64,000 nucleotides of DNA from Olsenella sp. An293 (lineage in GTDB: Bacteria > Actinomycetota > Coriobacteriia > Coriobacteriales > Atopobiaceae): assembly GCF_002159495.1 (NCBI RefSeq), contig NZ_NFIT01000005.1, positions 62,001 through 126,000 on the forward strand, given 5' to 3'. The translations under genes and the position numbers were made by a program. Below are positions 1 through 8,308 of this stretch, in pieces. A model generated the notes under the pieces. The model was not told the DNA's origin. It was given only the letters and a program-made list of their open reading frames with translations, and searched no databases. Positions within the stretch are counted from its first letter, which is position 1. The number at the start of each line of letters is the position of its first letter.

Positions 1-285
1 CTCGAAGGCATCGAGCCGGCCGTAGACCGCGGGCGCCTCTATGAGCACGCCGACGCGCGGGTCGGACTCGCACGGGCGCAGCTGCCTGTCAAGGACGCTC
101 ACGGTGCCCGCGTCCTGTCGCATGAAGCCCGCGACGAGCTTGAGCAGGGTGGACTTGCCCGCGCCGTTCTTGCCCACGATTCCAAAGACGGAGCCGGCAG
201 GCACGGCGAGGCTCACGTCGCACACCGCGCGCACGCGGCCGCGCGAGAAGGACTTGGAGAGGCTGCTCGTCTCGATGGCGTTCAT
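1..285 (-). CDS. ABC transporter ATP-binding protein (5' part, runs off the left edge)
   Basis: The reverse strand from the ATG at 285 stays open to the window edge (95 codons) and encodes the N-terminal half of an ABC ATPase. A Walker A motif (GKNGAGKST, residues 38-46) is clear. It is followed by a Q-loop-like region with 'GVLIEAPAVYGRL', the form seen in lantibiotic/bacitracin-export type ATPases. The Walker B and signature motifs lie outside the window. The ATPase would power a membrane exporter or permease encoded further left. Its start follows a GGGGGA ribosome site. The substrate cannot be told from this fragment. Confidence 0.85.
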   Translation of the reverse strand, partial: MNAIETSSLSKSFSRGRVRAVCDVSLAVPAGSVFGIVGKNGAGKSTLLKLVAGFMRQDAGTVSVLDRQLRPCESDPRVGVLIEAPAVYGRLDAFE

Positions 286-399
286 GGTGTCCCCCTTCCC
301 TTGCTGCTTTCAGCCTACCCGGAAGGTGTCGGCAAACGCTCCAGAGACCTACAAGACTTTGACAAGATGCGCGCGTGGCAACGGGAAAGCGCGCCAACC

Positions 400-687
400 C
401 TACAGGCTCTTCGGAAGGTTCCCGTAGACCCCCTGTCTATGTCCCACGCGCACGACCTCAATAAGCAGCCTGTCCTCATGGATGCTGGCAAGTATGCGAT
501 ATGACCCCACGCGATAGCGCCAACCCGACTCCGTTCCCTGGATCTGCTTTGATCCGGGAATGGCCTTGGGGTTATCGCAGCCCACGAGGTTTGTCTCAAC
601 CCACCTGACAACCATCGAGCGCTGCTTCCTTTCAATGGAAAGCAGCTCCTTGGCAGCTCGTCTCGTCCACTCGACCTCGTAGCTCAC
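400..687 (-). CDS. RelE/ParE-family toxin
   Basis: This 95-residue basic protein has the RelE/ParE core. An N-terminal helix pair (WTRRAAKELL) is followed by a beta-sheet with 'WRYRVGSYRILASI' and the C-terminal 'VVRVGHRQGVYGN', the usual end of this toxin fold. Such toxins are mRNA interferases or gyrase poisons; which one applies here cannot be told. It starts with GTG at 687, inside the antitoxin stop region (GAGTGAGC), so the two genes are translationally coupled. The antitoxin comes first in the operon, as is normal for RelBE pairs. Confidence 0.85.
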   Translation of the reverse strand: MSYEVEWTRRAAKELLSIERKQRSMVVRWVETNLVGCDNPKAIPGSKQIQGTESGWRYRVGSYRILASIHEDRLLIEVVRVGHRQGVYGNLPKSL

Positions 688-911
688 TCAGCATCGGCGG
701 CCATCCTCATGACCTCCTCCATGCTGTAGCGGATACCGTCATCTGAACGAATCGCCTCGTCATAGGCAAGCTTGTCCGCAGCCTCCTCGACCTTCTCGAG
801 GGCCGCCTCCCTCACCACATCGGAAAACGTGCTCCCCACGAAGTCGGCGTATGCCTGAATCCAAGACTTCTCCTCAGGCGCAAAACGAATCGCCGTCGCC
901 CCCATTGCCAT
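684..911 (-). CDS. RelB-like / DUF6290 antitoxin
   Basis: This 75-residue acidic protein begins with a short strand ('ATAIRFAPEEKSWIQAYAD'), typical of ribbon-helix-helix antitoxins of the RelB/DUF6290 type. It ends with an acidic helix likely to bind the toxin. It overlaps the downstream toxin by four bases. The ATG at 911 is preferred over the ATG at 905 because AAAGGGG lies six bases upstream of it. A perfect 8-bp inverted repeat sits between promoter and start, so autorepression by the antitoxin or the complex is likely. Confidence 0.8.
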   Translation of the reverse strand: MAMGATAIRFAPEEKSWIQAYADFVGSTFSDVVREAALEKVEEAADKLAYDEAIRSDDGIRYSMEEVMRMAADAE

Positions 912-923
912 GGTCTGCCCCTT

Positions 924-952
924 TCGTACTACGCTGTAGTACGAATAGTATA
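924..952 (-). promoter_or_regulatory. Toxin-antitoxin promoter with operator palindrome
   Basis: On the reverse strand a TATACT -10 box (947-952) is followed at once by the perfect palindrome TCGTACTA-N5-TAGTACGA (924-944). The palindrome would cover the transcription start. This position is what an autoregulating ribbon-helix-helix antitoxin needs. No good -35 box is visible. Confidence 0.6.
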
Positions 953-957
953 CCCAC

Positions 958-1680
958 TTACTGGCTAGAAGTCGTCTCGAGCTTGAAGCCGATGCCCCAG
1001 ACGGTCTGGAGGTAGGCGTCGGTGCCGGACGCGCGAAGCTTGGCGCGCAGGTTGCTCACGTGCGTGGCGATGGTGCGCTCCTCAGTGAGGGCCTCCTCGC
1101 CCGCAACCAGCTCAAAGAGGGCGCGCTTGGTGAAGACGCGGCCGGGCTCGGCCATCATGGCGGCGAGGATGTCAAACTCGGTGCGCGTGAGGCGCAGCGG
1201 AGCGCCGTCCACGGCAAACGTGCGGGCGGCGGAGTCGAGCTCCCAGCGGCCAAAGCGCGCTACGACGCCCGCGCGCTCTTCTCGCCCGCGGCCGCGCAGC
1301 TGCACCTCCACGCGCGCGAGCAGCTCGTCGAGGTCGAAGGGCTTGACGAGGTAGTCGCTCGCGCCCAGGCGAAGGAGCGCCACGCGGTCCGTCACGGCGG
1401 ACTTCGCCGAGGTCACGATTACGGGAGCGGCAACGCCGGCAGCGCGAAGGCGCCCGATGAGCTCCTCGCCGGGGACGCCGGGCAGCATGAGGTCCAAGAT
1501 CACGAGGTCGAAGGGCCGGTTCTTCTCGGCGGCGCGCTCTGCCGCAAGCAGGGCCTCCGTGCCGGAGAAGGCCGGCACGCACGCGTAGCCCTCGTCCCCG
1601 AGAAAGGTGCAGACCACCTCGGAGAGCGCGGCGTCGTCCTCGACCACGAGGGCGTGGGGGCTGTTGGCGAGCGTATTCAT
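958..1680 (-). CDS. OmpR/PhoB-family response regulator
   Basis: This 240-residue two-component regulator has a receiver domain with the acidic pocket 'VEDD' (14-16), phosphoacceptor Asp63 in 'LDLMLP', Thr90 and Lys113 in 'VKPFD'. A winged-helix DNA-binding domain follows ('LTRTEFDILAAMM', 'THVSNLRAKL'). The ATG at 1680 is chosen because upstream in-frame codons belong to the repeat region. No histidine kinase gene adjoins it here. Downstream lie the toxin-antitoxin pair and an ABC ATPase; the kinase may sit beyond the left edge or elsewhere. Confidence 0.9.
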   Translation of the reverse strand: MNTLANSPHALVVEDDAALSEVVCTFLGDEGYACVPAFSGTEALLAAERAAEKNRPFDLVILDLMLPGVPGEELIGRLRAAGVAAPVIVTSAKSAVTDRVALLRLGASDYLVKPFDLDELLARVEVQLRGRGREERAGVVARFGRWELDSAARTFAVDGAPLRLTRTEFDILAAMMAEPGRVFTKRALFELVAGEEALTEERTIATHVSNLRAKLRASGTDAYLQTVWGIGFKLETTSSQ

Positions 1681-1707
1681 GGAGCCAGTATAGCCCCGAC
1701 CCCGCCG

Positions 1708-1851
1708 TGAGGGTATGTACACCGCCCGCTCAGGGTATGTACACTTTCCGGCCCACCAGCACTTCTCGCCCGCGTCTCTGACCTGCGGCTTTGCGAGAAG
1801 AACCTCAAAGTCGACTGTACATACCCGATATGCGCACTGTACATACCCTCA
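1708..1851. repeat. Four-box inverted repeat (GGGTATGTACA family)
   Basis: GGGTATGTACA occurs twice in forward orientation (1711-1721, 1733-1743) and twice inverted (1816-1826, 1838-1848). The box spacing is exactly 22 bases on each side, so the outer and inner boxes pair symmetrically around a loop of about 70 bases. The outer boxes extend to TGAGGGTATGTACA / TGTACATACCCTCA. It fills the gap between the HAD gene and the response regulator, both on the reverse strand. It could be an operator cluster, a terminator, or a REPIN-like element. Confidence 0.8.
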
Positions 1852-1865
1852 GGGACGGGCGCCCC

Positions 1866-2681
1866 TCAGCGCGTAAACGGCCACTCTCCCGCCGCGAGCG
1901 CCTCGATTGAGGCGGCCACCGCGTCGTCCTCGCAGGCACCGATGTGCCAGCGCGCCGCCTCGGCCGCCTCCGGCGCGGCGCCCGCCACCGCCACGGAGTT
2001 CTTCACGGCGGCGAACATCGGCAGGTCGTTGTCCGCGTCACCGAAGACCACGACGTCGTCGAGGCCCACGCCCAGACGCTCGGCCAGCCACGCCACCGCG
2101 GTGCCCTTGTTCCAGCCGCACGGCATGATGTTGGAGTACGTGGGCATGGCCCGGTCCACGTCAAACGCCACGACCTCGGCACCCAGCCGTGCGACGAGCT
2201 CGGCCATGGCCGCCTCGCCCGCGCCGGTGAAGACGTTGGCCTTCACCACGGGAAAGTCCGGCAGCTCACGTGTCACGCGGCAGCGCTCGGCATAGGCCGG
2301 GAAGTGCGCTGCCAGCACCTCGAGCTCGCCCTCCACCAGAAGCGGGGTCGCGTCGTCAAAGCAGACCAGCCCGGCGCCCGGCGTGGCGGCGACGATGGCG
2401 CGCAGCTGCTCGAGGGCGTCGGACGCGAGCGACTGCTCCATGACCTTCTCGCCGCCCAGGTAGACCTGCATGCCGTTGGTCGCGAGCGCCGTGGAGCAGC
2501 AGGCCGCGTCCCCGCCAAAGAAGTCCGGGATCCACGAGTAGCCGCGTCCGCTCGCGGCGCCCACCCAGAGGCCGGCGTCGATCGCCGCGTGGAAGGCGGC
2601 GACGGTGCGCTCCGAGACCTGGCGCCGACCGCGCGGCAGGATGGTCCCGTCAATGTCGGTGAGGATGAGCTTCACGGCCAC
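1866..2681 (-). CDS. HAD-superfamily Cof-type sugar phosphatase
   Basis: This 271-residue cytoplasmic phosphatase of the Cof/YbjI-like HAD subfamily has motif I 'DIDGTI' near the N-terminus. Motif IV is 'FGDADNDLPMF' near residue 220, with a C2-type cap between them. These enzymes hydrolyse sugar phosphates and similar small phosphates. The start is a GTG at 2681, placed six bases after GGGAG; a second GTG two codons later is also possible. The gene follows the DeoR gene on the same strand with a 41-base gap, so they are probably one operon in sugar metabolism. Exact substrate unknown. Confidence 0.88.
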   Translation of the reverse strand: MAVKLILTDIDGTILPRGRRQVSERTVAAFHAAIDAGLWVGAASGRGYSWIPDFFGGDAACCSTALATNGMQVYLGGEKVMEQSLASDALEQLRAIVAATPGAGLVCFDDATPLLVEGELEVLAAHFPAYAERCRVTRELPDFPVVKANVFTGAGEAAMAELVARLGAEVVAFDVDRAMPTYSNIMPCGWNKGTAVAWLAERLGVGLDDVVVFGDADNDLPMFAAVKNSVAVAGAAPEAAEAARWHIGACEDDAVAASIEALAAGEWPFTR

Positions 2682-2722
2682 GTTCTTCTCCCTTCGCCTT
2701 GTGCCCCGCGCATGGGGCGCAC

Positions 2723-3490
2723 TCAGTATATGACGCGGCAGCCCAGCTCGGCCGCGTCCGCGCCCACCACGCCCTCCGGGTCCGCGTCCATGATCACGGC
2801 CTCGACGCGCTCGAGCGTCCCAAACCACAGGAGTCCGGCAGCGCCGACCTTGCTCTGGTCCATGAGGACGAACGTCCGAGAGGCGCAGCCCAGGTACGCG
2901 CGCTTGAGCTCGGCCATGTCCTGGTTGTTGGTCATGAGGCCGCGACCGGGCACGTAGGACGTTGGCGTGACGAAGGCCTTGTCCGGGTGGAGCATCTCGA
3001 GCGTGCGCATGGCGAGCGGGCCCGCGGTGTAGCGGTGCCCCTTGCGCAGGCTGCCTCCGAGCATGATGACGTCGAGGGAGGGCGCGGAGCGGTCGACGTA
3101 GTCGGCGATCGTGAAGTCGTCGGTCACGATGGTCACCCCCGTCCGTCCCGAGATGGCGCGGACAAGCTCGAGCGCCGTGGTGCCCGAGTCCACGAGCACC
3201 GCGTCCCCGTCCTCCACGAAGGGAGCCGCCAGCCGCGCGATGGCCTGCTTGGCCTCCACGTTCACGTTCACGCGCCGGTCCTGCACCGAGACCGTGAGCG
3301 TCTTGGAGAGCGAGACGGCGCCGCCGTGCGTGCGGCGCAGCTTGCCGTCGCGCTCGAGGGCGTCGAGGTCGGCGCGCGCCGTCACGCGGGACACGCCAAA
3401 GGCCTCCGCGAGCTGCTTGACCTGCACGGACGTCGCGCGGTCGAGCATGGAGAGAATCGCCGCGCGCCGCTCCTCTGATGACATTGCCAT
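2723..3490 (-). CDS. DeoR/GlpR-family transcriptional regulator
   Basis: This 255-residue repressor has an N-terminal DeoR winged helix ('VKQLAEAFGVSRVTARADLDALE', residues about 23-45, then the family signature 'RRTHGGAV'). The C-terminal sensor domain of the DeoR/ISOCOT fold carries 'VDSGTTALELVRAI' and 'GRGLMTNNQDMAELKRAYL'. Such regulators respond to phosphorylated sugars. It is divergent from the class II aldolase gene, separated by about 300 bases, and is the likely local regulator of the aldolase, HAD, EIIA and ROK genes around it. Confidence 0.92.
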   Translation of the reverse strand: MAMSSEERRAAILSMLDRATSVQVKQLAEAFGVSRVTARADLDALERDGKLRRTHGGAVSLSKTLTVSVQDRRVNVNVEAKQAIARLAAPFVEDGDAVLVDSGTTALELVRAISGRTGVTIVTDDFTIADYVDRSAPSLDVIMLGGSLRKGHRYTAGPLAMRTLEMLHPDKAFVTPTSYVPGRGLMTNNQDMAELKRAYLGCASRTFVLMDQSKVGAAGLLWFGTLERVEAVIMDADPEGVVGADAAELGCRVIY

Positions 3491-3789
3491 GCTCGCCCGC
3501 CCTTCTCGACGCTGTTCTCGCCCGCCGGCTACGCACCCGCCGGCTGCGTTTGTGTGCGAATTGTGTTTCCTTTTCTTGCCTTACCGGCAATCTATCACAT
3601 TGTCTTTGCTTTCGTTTTGGAAAGCGCATCGGGCGGCGGCGGGGCTTGGCCGCCCAGCGGAGGGCGAGAAGAACGCCAGCGCTGCCTTTGCTTTCCCTTC
3701 CCCGCGCCGCTCGGCGGGCGCGCCGGGCCCCGCACGCGCGCGGGCCGCCTACAATGGCGGTATCAGCCGCTCCGAGGAAGGGAGTTTCG
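3491..3789. promoter_or_regulatory. Divergent promoter region of the DeoR and aldolase genes
   Basis: This 299-base gap contains a TACAAT -10-like box (3750-3755) for the aldolase gene. It also holds two copies of CTTTGCTTTC (3604-3613 and 3686-3695), 82 bases apart in AT-richer surroundings; these could be DeoR binding sites. The box assignments are visual guesses. A CGAGAAGAAC motif (3665-3674) also lies here. Confidence 0.35.
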
Positions 3790-4641
3790 ATGCTCGTCAC
3801 CACGAAGGAAATGCTGCTCGACGCCCAGGCCGGCCACTACGCCGTCGGCGCGTTCAACGTCGAGAGCCTCGAGTTCGTCATGGCCGTCGTGAAGGCCGCC
3901 GAGGAGCTGCGCTCCCCCGTCATCATGCAGACCACGCCCGGCACCGTGAAGTACGCCAACCTCGACTACTTTGCCGCCATGTGCCGCGTCGCCGCCGAGC
4001 AGGCGAGCGTGCCCGTGGCCATCCACCTCGACCACGGCGACGGCTTCGACCGCGCGGTCCAGGCCATGAAGGCCGGCTACACCTCCGTCATGATCGACGG
4101 CTCCCACGACACCTTCGAGGACAACATCGCCCTCACCTCCTCCGTGACCAAGGTCGCCAAGCCGCTGGGCATCCCCGTCGAGGCCGAGCTCGGCAAGGTC
4201 GGCGGCAAGGAGGACGACGGCCCGGCCGTCGAGGGCGAGAGCCCCTACACCGACCCCGAGGAGGCCCGCGAGTTCGTCGAGCGCACCGGCTGCACGTCGC
4301 TCGCCATCGGCGTGGGCACCGCGCACGGCGTCTACACCGAGACCCCGCACATCGAGCAGAGCGTCGTGAAGGCCATCCGCTCCGTCGTGGACGTGCCGCT
4401 CGTGCTCCACGGCACCTCCGGCGTGCCCGACGACCAGGTCGCCGAGGCCATCAAGAACGGCATCTGCAAGGTCAACTACGCCACCGAGCTGCGCCAGGCC
4501 TTCATGCGCGGCTTCATGGGCTACATGGCCGAGAACCCCGGCGCCTTTGACCCCAAGAAGCCCAACAAGCCCGGCATGCAGGAGATCACCGACCTCGTCA
4601 AGGTCCGCATGACCAACCTCGGCTCCGTCAACAGGGCATAA
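3790..4641 (+). CDS. Class II fructose-1,6-/tagatose-1,6-bisphosphate aldolase
   Basis: This 283-residue zinc-dependent aldolase is of the FbaA/GatY/KbaY family. Visible motifs are 'IHLDHGDGFD' with Asp81 and His82 (catalytic and zinc region), 'YTSVMIDGSH', 'EAELGKVGGKED' and 'AHGVY'. It cleaves fructose- or tagatose-bisphosphate to triose phosphates. The two substrates cannot be separated by eye; the PTS EIIA, ROK kinase and HAD neighbours favour a dedicated sugar pathway. The ATG at 3790 follows GGGAG. A strong terminator follows the gene. Confidence 0.9.
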   Translation: MLVTTKEMLLDAQAGHYAVGAFNVESLEFVMAVVKAAEELRSPVIMQTTPGTVKYANLDYFAAMCRVAAEQASVPVAIHLDHGDGFDRAVQAMKAGYTSVMIDGSHDTFEDNIALTSSVTKVAKPLGIPVEAELGKVGGKEDDGPAVEGESPYTDPEEAREFVERTGCTSLAIGVGTAHGVYTETPHIEQSVVKAIRSVVDVPLVLHGTSGVPDDQVAEAIKNGICKVNYATELRQAFMRGFMGYMAENPGAFDPKKPNKPGMQEITDLVKVRMTNLGSVNRA

Positions 4642-4670
4642 GACAGGCACCGCCCCGACCACGCAGCTTT

Positions 4671-4722
4671 GGCCCCGGTTGCCGTCCCCGTGAGGGCGCA
4701 GCAACCGGGGCCTTCCTGTGTT
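4671..4722 (+). terminator. Rho-independent terminator of the aldolase gene
   Basis: A 12-base perfect stem GGCCCCGGTTGC (4671-4682) / GCAACCGGGGCC (4701-4712) is followed by a pyrimidine-rich tail (TTCCTGTGTTT). It lies 30 bases past the aldolase stop. Confidence 0.8.
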
Positions 4723-4797
4723 TATAGGGCCCACGGAGCCCGTCCTCGTACTCCCGTGAGGACAAGGACGTCGAGCGAGAAGAACCTGCCCGCGTCA

Positions 4798-4834
4798 CAT
4801 AAAACGGGCCCCGACGCGCGCGGCGCGGGTCCGT
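4798..4834 (-). terminator. Rho-independent terminator of the EIIA gene
   Basis: Read on the reverse strand, ACGGACCC ... GGGCCCGT (4827-4834 / 4804-4811) forms a GC-rich hairpin followed by TTTTAT. It lies beyond the EIIA stop at 4867. Confidence 0.65.
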
Positions 4835-4862
4835 TGACATTTTAACCTGACGACATTGTCAA
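4834..4862. repeat. Solo unit of the TTGACA/AACCTGACG palindrome family
   Basis: TTGACA (4834-4839) and TGTCAA (4857-4862) flank the core TTTTAACCTGACG. This matches one arm of the paired elements at 28.15, 29.58 and 47.87 kb (TTGACAATATAACCTGACG then a TGTCAA end). It sits between two convergent genes. Confidence 0.6.
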
Positions 4863-4866
4863 AACG

Positions 4867-5325
4867 CTACGCCTCGGCGAGGCCGGAGTTGACGAGCTCG
4901 GCGATCTTCTCGGCATCGTCGAACGCCTGGACGTTCGCGCGGAAGCCGTCGTCCATGAGCAGGGCGGCCACCTTGGAGAGCAGCCGCAGATGCGTGGTGC
5001 CGGCCTCGGCGGCGGGCGTCAGGATGGAGATGGCGCAGGTGACGGGCGCATTGTCCATGGAGGGCCACTCGATGCCCTCGGTGAACTTGACGACGATCAT
5101 GCCCGCCGCCTTGATGGCGTCGCTCTTGGCGTGGGGGATGGCGAAGCCGCCCGTCATGCCCGTGGTGCCCTCGACCTCGCGGGCCTTGTACGCCCCGTAG
5201 ACGCCCTCGGCGTCATCGGAGAGGCCCAGCTCGACGGCCTTGGCGGCCAGCAGCCTGAGCGCCTCGTCGACGGAAGCGGCGCTCTGGCCGAGAACAACGT
5301 TGGATGCGGGAACGAACTCGCTCAT
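4867..5325 (-). CDS. PTS fructose/mannitol-type EIIA component
   Basis: This 152-residue phosphocarrier has the EIIA-2 active-site motif 'GGFAIPHAKSDAI' with His65, which accepts phosphate from HPr. It passes that phosphate to a EIIB/EIIC pair for sugar uptake. No EIIB or EIIC gene is present here, so this is a free-standing EIIA. It may serve a distant permease or have a regulatory role. The ATG at 5325 follows GGGGGG and is preferred over a much longer upstream frame. It lies downstream of the ROK kinase on the same strand, separated by a strong hairpin. Confidence 0.9.
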   Translation of the reverse strand: MSEFVPASNVVLGQSAASVDEALRLLAAKAVELGLSDDAEGVYGAYKAREVEGTTGMTGGFAIPHAKSDAIKAAGMIVVKFTEGIEWPSMDNAPVTCAISILTPAAEAGTTHLRLLSKVAALLMDDGFRANVQAFDDAEKIAELVNSGLAEA

Positions 5326-5388
5326 CTCTACCCCCCTGCCCGGCGGCGTTCGCCGCCCGTGCCTATTCGTAACAGATACATGGTAGCA

Positions 5389-5433
5389 CCGCGCGGGGAG
5401 GACGAGGACATCGGCGTCATCCTCCCCGCGCGG
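5389..5433 (-). terminator. Hairpin between the ROK kinase and EIIA genes
   Basis: CCGCGCGGGGAGGA (5389-5402) pairs perfectly with TCCTCCCCGCGCGG (5420-5433) around a 17-base loop. There is no T-run, so it may be a partial terminator or an mRNA stability element between two same-strand genes. Confidence 0.5.
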
Positions 5434-5488
5434 GCACATTCGGGGCTCACGTGAGCGCGTCGGCGACGAAGGCGCGGGACAGCCCGGA

Positions 5489-6442
5489 CTATCCCCTGGC
5501 CTCGCGACGCAGGCGCAAGGCCTCGTAGGCGCAGCCGTACATGGCCGCCTGGTTTCCGAGGCTCGCCGCCTCGATGCGTGCCTCCTTGCACGGCTTGAGC
5601 GCGTACTCCGCGAACTTCTTGCGCAGCTCGGGGGCGAAGGTGGCAAAGGCACCCGCCACGCCGCCGCCGATGAGGTACATCTCGGGGTCCACGATGCAGG
5701 AGATCTGCGACATGGCCAGGGCCAGATAGTCGCACATCTTGTCCACGGCGAGCTGGGCGCACTCGTCGCCGCCCGCGAGCGCGCGGAAGACGGAGAGCGT
5801 GTCGGTGGCGTGCTCCACGTGCACCGGCGTCACGCCGCGACGCTCGCACTCCTCGAGGTAGAGGCGCACGATGCCCTGCGCCGAGGCGTACTGCTCGAGG
5901 CAGCCGCGCCGGCCGCAGCCGCACGTGCGCGTCTCGTCGCGGTTGAGCGTGATGTGGCCGATCTCGCCGCCCGCGCCAAAGGAGCCGGCGATGAGCCTGC
6001 CGCCCACGACCACGCCGGCGCCGACGCCCGTGCCCAGCGCGATGAGCACGTAGCTGGAGACGCCCTGCGCCACGCCGGCCCACATCTCGCCGAGCGCCGC
6101 CGCATTGGCGTCGTTGACGAAGGCGATGCTCGCGTTGGGGAACTCCGCGGAGAGCGCGCCGACAAAGCCCTCGGGGTCGAGCTTGATGTTGGCGAGAAGA
6201 CCCACGGTGCCGTCATCGGCCACGGGACCGGGGATGTCCAGGCCGCAGGCGATGACGTCGGCGGCGGTGGCGTCGTGGGCGGCGAGGACCTTGCCCAGGC
6301 CCTCGGTCACGGTGGCGTATGCCACGGCGTCCACGAGCGCGGGCGTCGGGATCTTGCGCTCCTCGAGCAGCTCTCCCTCGGGCGTGAACAGTCCCGCCTT
6401 GATGCTCGTCCCGCCGACGTCGATGCCCAGCACCATATCCAT
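5489..6442 (-). CDS. ROK-family sugar kinase (glucokinase-like)
   Basis: This 317-residue ATP-dependent sugar kinase has the N-terminal phosphate loop 'GIDVGGTSIKAGLF' (about 5-18). It also carries the ROK signature with zinc ligands 'CGCGRRGCLEQYAS', and 'ALGTGVGAGVVVGG'. ROK kinases phosphorylate glucose, fructose, ManNAc and related sugars; the substrate is not clear here. ATG 6442 is chosen because AGGGAGG lies eight bases upstream; the longer frame has no such site. With the aldolase, EIIA and HAD genes it forms a sugar-catabolism neighbourhood. Confidence 0.9.
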   Translation of the reverse strand: MDMVLGIDVGGTSIKAGLFTPEGELLEERKIPTPALVDAVAYATVTEGLGKVLAAHDATAADVIACGLDIPGPVADDGTVGLLANIKLDPEGFVGALSAEFPNASIAFVNDANAAALGEMWAGVAQGVSSYVLIALGTGVGAGVVVGGRLIAGSFGAGGEIGHITLNRDETRTCGCGRRGCLEQYASAQGIVRLYLEECERRGVTPVHVEHATDTLSVFRALAGGDECAQLAVDKMCDYLALAMSQISCIVDPEMYLIGGGVAGAFATFAPELRKKFAEYALKPCKEARIEAASLGNQAAMYGCAYEALRLRREARG

Positions 6443-6617
6443 GTCTTGTTCCTCCCTTGCCGTGCGGGGACTCCCGCGGCCAAACGTATCCCCGATGATA
6501 GCCACCCGCAGAAGCTCTGTGACCATCTTCTGCGCGGGCGGGTCCGGGCGTCGGCGGACGGGTACACTGAGGGTGCGTCACCCTCACGCACGTCACCCAG
6601 AGCAGCGAGGAGCACCC

Positions 6618-8246
6618 ATGGCAGAGACGAACCCCACCACGCAGCCCACAGCCGACCCCAAGACGCAGCCCGCCGCAGATGCCGTCGCGCAGGGGGTCAC
6701 GATCCCCTCGACCAACCGCGGCGAGATCAACGCCGCGCTCTCCAACCCCCGCGCAGACATGGAGGCGCTCGACGCCCTCGAGCGCACGCTCTTCTCGCTG
6801 CGCTACGCCATGGGCGAGATCGGCGGGCTCGGCCCCGTGATCGACCCGCCCAAGGCCACCGCCCAGCGCGGCGAGGCCATGGCACAGCTGCAGGAGCTGT
6901 CCGTGCGCGCGCTCTGTGACCCTGCCGTGGCGCCGCTGCTCGGTCGCCTGGAGCAGGAGCCCGAGCTCATCGGCGAGACCCGCATGGCGCAGGTCAAGAT
7001 CCTCAAGCGCGACCGTGCCTCCCTCGTGGACGTGCCCGCCGAGGAGCAGGCCGCCTTCAGCCGTCTCACCGTCGAGGCCAACGACGTCTGGCGCCGCGCC
7101 AAGGCCGCCAACGACTGGGCGTCGTTCGAGCCCTACGTCGACCGCATCGTGGCGTCGCTTCGGCGCATGGCCGAGTTCAAGGACGCCGAGAAGGACCCGT
7201 ACGACGTCTGGCTCAATGAGTACGAGTGGGGCACCGACCGCGCCTTCTACGACCGGTTCTTCTCGCAGGTGAAAGACTGCGTGGTCCCGCTGCTCGCCGA
7301 CTGCATGGCCAGCCGCCACAAGCCGAGCCACGCCTGCGTGGAGGGCACCTTCGACGTGGAGCGCCAGTGGCGGCTCGCGGGAGACCTCGCACGTCTCGAG
7401 GGCCTCGACGAGGGGGCCCTCTGGATCGGGCGAACCGAGCACCCCTTCACCTGCGGGCTCTCGCGCGACTTTGTCATCGTGACCGGCCACGCCTACCCCG
7501 ACAACGTGCTCTCCAACGTCTTCTCCATCCTCCACGAGGGCGGGCACGCCCTCTACGAGCAAAACGTCGATGCCGCCTACGCGGGCACCTCGCTCGCCGA
7601 GGGCACCTCGATGGGCATGCACGAGGCACAGAGCCGCTTCTTCGAGAACCTCGTGGGCCGCTCCGAGGCCTATGCGCCCACGCTGCTGGCCGTGCTGCGC
7701 CGCCACTTCCCGGGGCAGTTTGCCCGCGTGACGGCTCACCAGCTCTACCTTGCGGAGAACTGCGCCGAGCCGGGTCTGGTCCGCACCGAGGCCGACGAGC
7801 TCACCTACCCGCTGCACGTCCTCGTGCGCTACGAGATCGAGCAGCTCCTCTTCTCCGGCGAGGCCACCGCGGCCGACGTGCCGCGCCTCTGGGCCGAGAA
7901 GTACCGCGAGTACCTAGGCGTCACCGTCCCGGACGACGCGCGCGGAGCTCTGCAGGACACCCACTGGTCCGACGGCTCCTTCGGCTACTTCCCCACCTAC
8001 GCGCTGGGGTCGGCCTTTGGCGCTCAGCTCAAGGCGGCGATGATCCGCGGCGGCATAGACTTCGAGGCGGTCTGCGCCTCGGGCGACCTCGCGCCCATCC
8101 GCTCCTGGCTGCGCGACAACATCTGGCACTGGGGCCGCGCCAAGGACTCCGGCGAGCTCATCGAGGCGGCGTGCGGCGAACCCTTCTCGGCCACCTACTA
8201 CACCGACTACCTGACCGAGAAGTTCTCCACCATCTACCGCCTGTAA
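6618..8246 (+). CDS. M32-family metallocarboxypeptidase
   Basis: This 542-residue cytoplasmic zinc carboxypeptidase is of the Taq/M32 family. The zinc motif is 'HEGGH' (His306, Glu307, His310), a normal HExxH variant. It is followed by 'GTSMGMHEAQSRFFEN' with the third zinc ligand and by 'DTHWSDGSFGYFPTYALG'. The protein trims peptides from the C-terminus. An N-terminal extension of about 30 residues rich in Thr, Pro and Gln precedes the conserved region. The stop codon TAA and the bases after it belong to the CTGTAAATTGGGGAC repeat. Confidence 0.93.
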   Translation: MAETNPTTQPTADPKTQPAADAVAQGVTIPSTNRGEINAALSNPRADMEALDALERTLFSLRYAMGEIGGLGPVIDPPKATAQRGEAMAQLQELSVRALCDPAVAPLLGRLEQEPELIGETRMAQVKILKRDRASLVDVPAEEQAAFSRLTVEANDVWRRAKAANDWASFEPYVDRIVASLRRMAEFKDAEKDPYDVWLNEYEWGTDRAFYDRFFSQVKDCVVPLLADCMASRHKPSHACVEGTFDVERQWRLAGDLARLEGLDEGALWIGRTEHPFTCGLSRDFVIVTGHAYPDNVLSNVFSILHEGGHALYEQNVDAAYAGTSLAEGTSMGMHEAQSRFFENLVGRSEAYAPTLLAVLRRHFPGQFARVTAHQLYLAENCAEPGLVRTEADELTYPLHVLVRYEIEQLLFSGEATAADVPRLWAEKYREYLGVTVPDDARGALQDTHWSDGSFGYFPTYALGSAFGAQLKAAMIRGGIDFEAVCASGDLAPIRSWLRDNIWHWGRAKDSGELIEAACGEPFSATYYTDYLTEKFSTIYRL

Positions 8247-8296
8247 ATTGGGGACGTGTTTTTTCGTTCAGACGTTTTGGGACAGGTTTCCCAGCG
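8241..8296. repeat. Degenerate single arm of the ATTGGGGAC palindrome family
   Basis: CTGTAAATTGGGGAC (8241-8255) is followed by a sequence close to the arm at 52.4 kb (a CGTGTT..TTCG..CAGAC..TTTGGGACAGG series) but with several substitutions. There is no matching inverted arm. The first six bases are the last codon and stop of the M32 gene. It looks like a decayed half-element. Confidence 0.7.
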
Positions 8297-8308
8297 GAGG
8301 GGCCGCGG

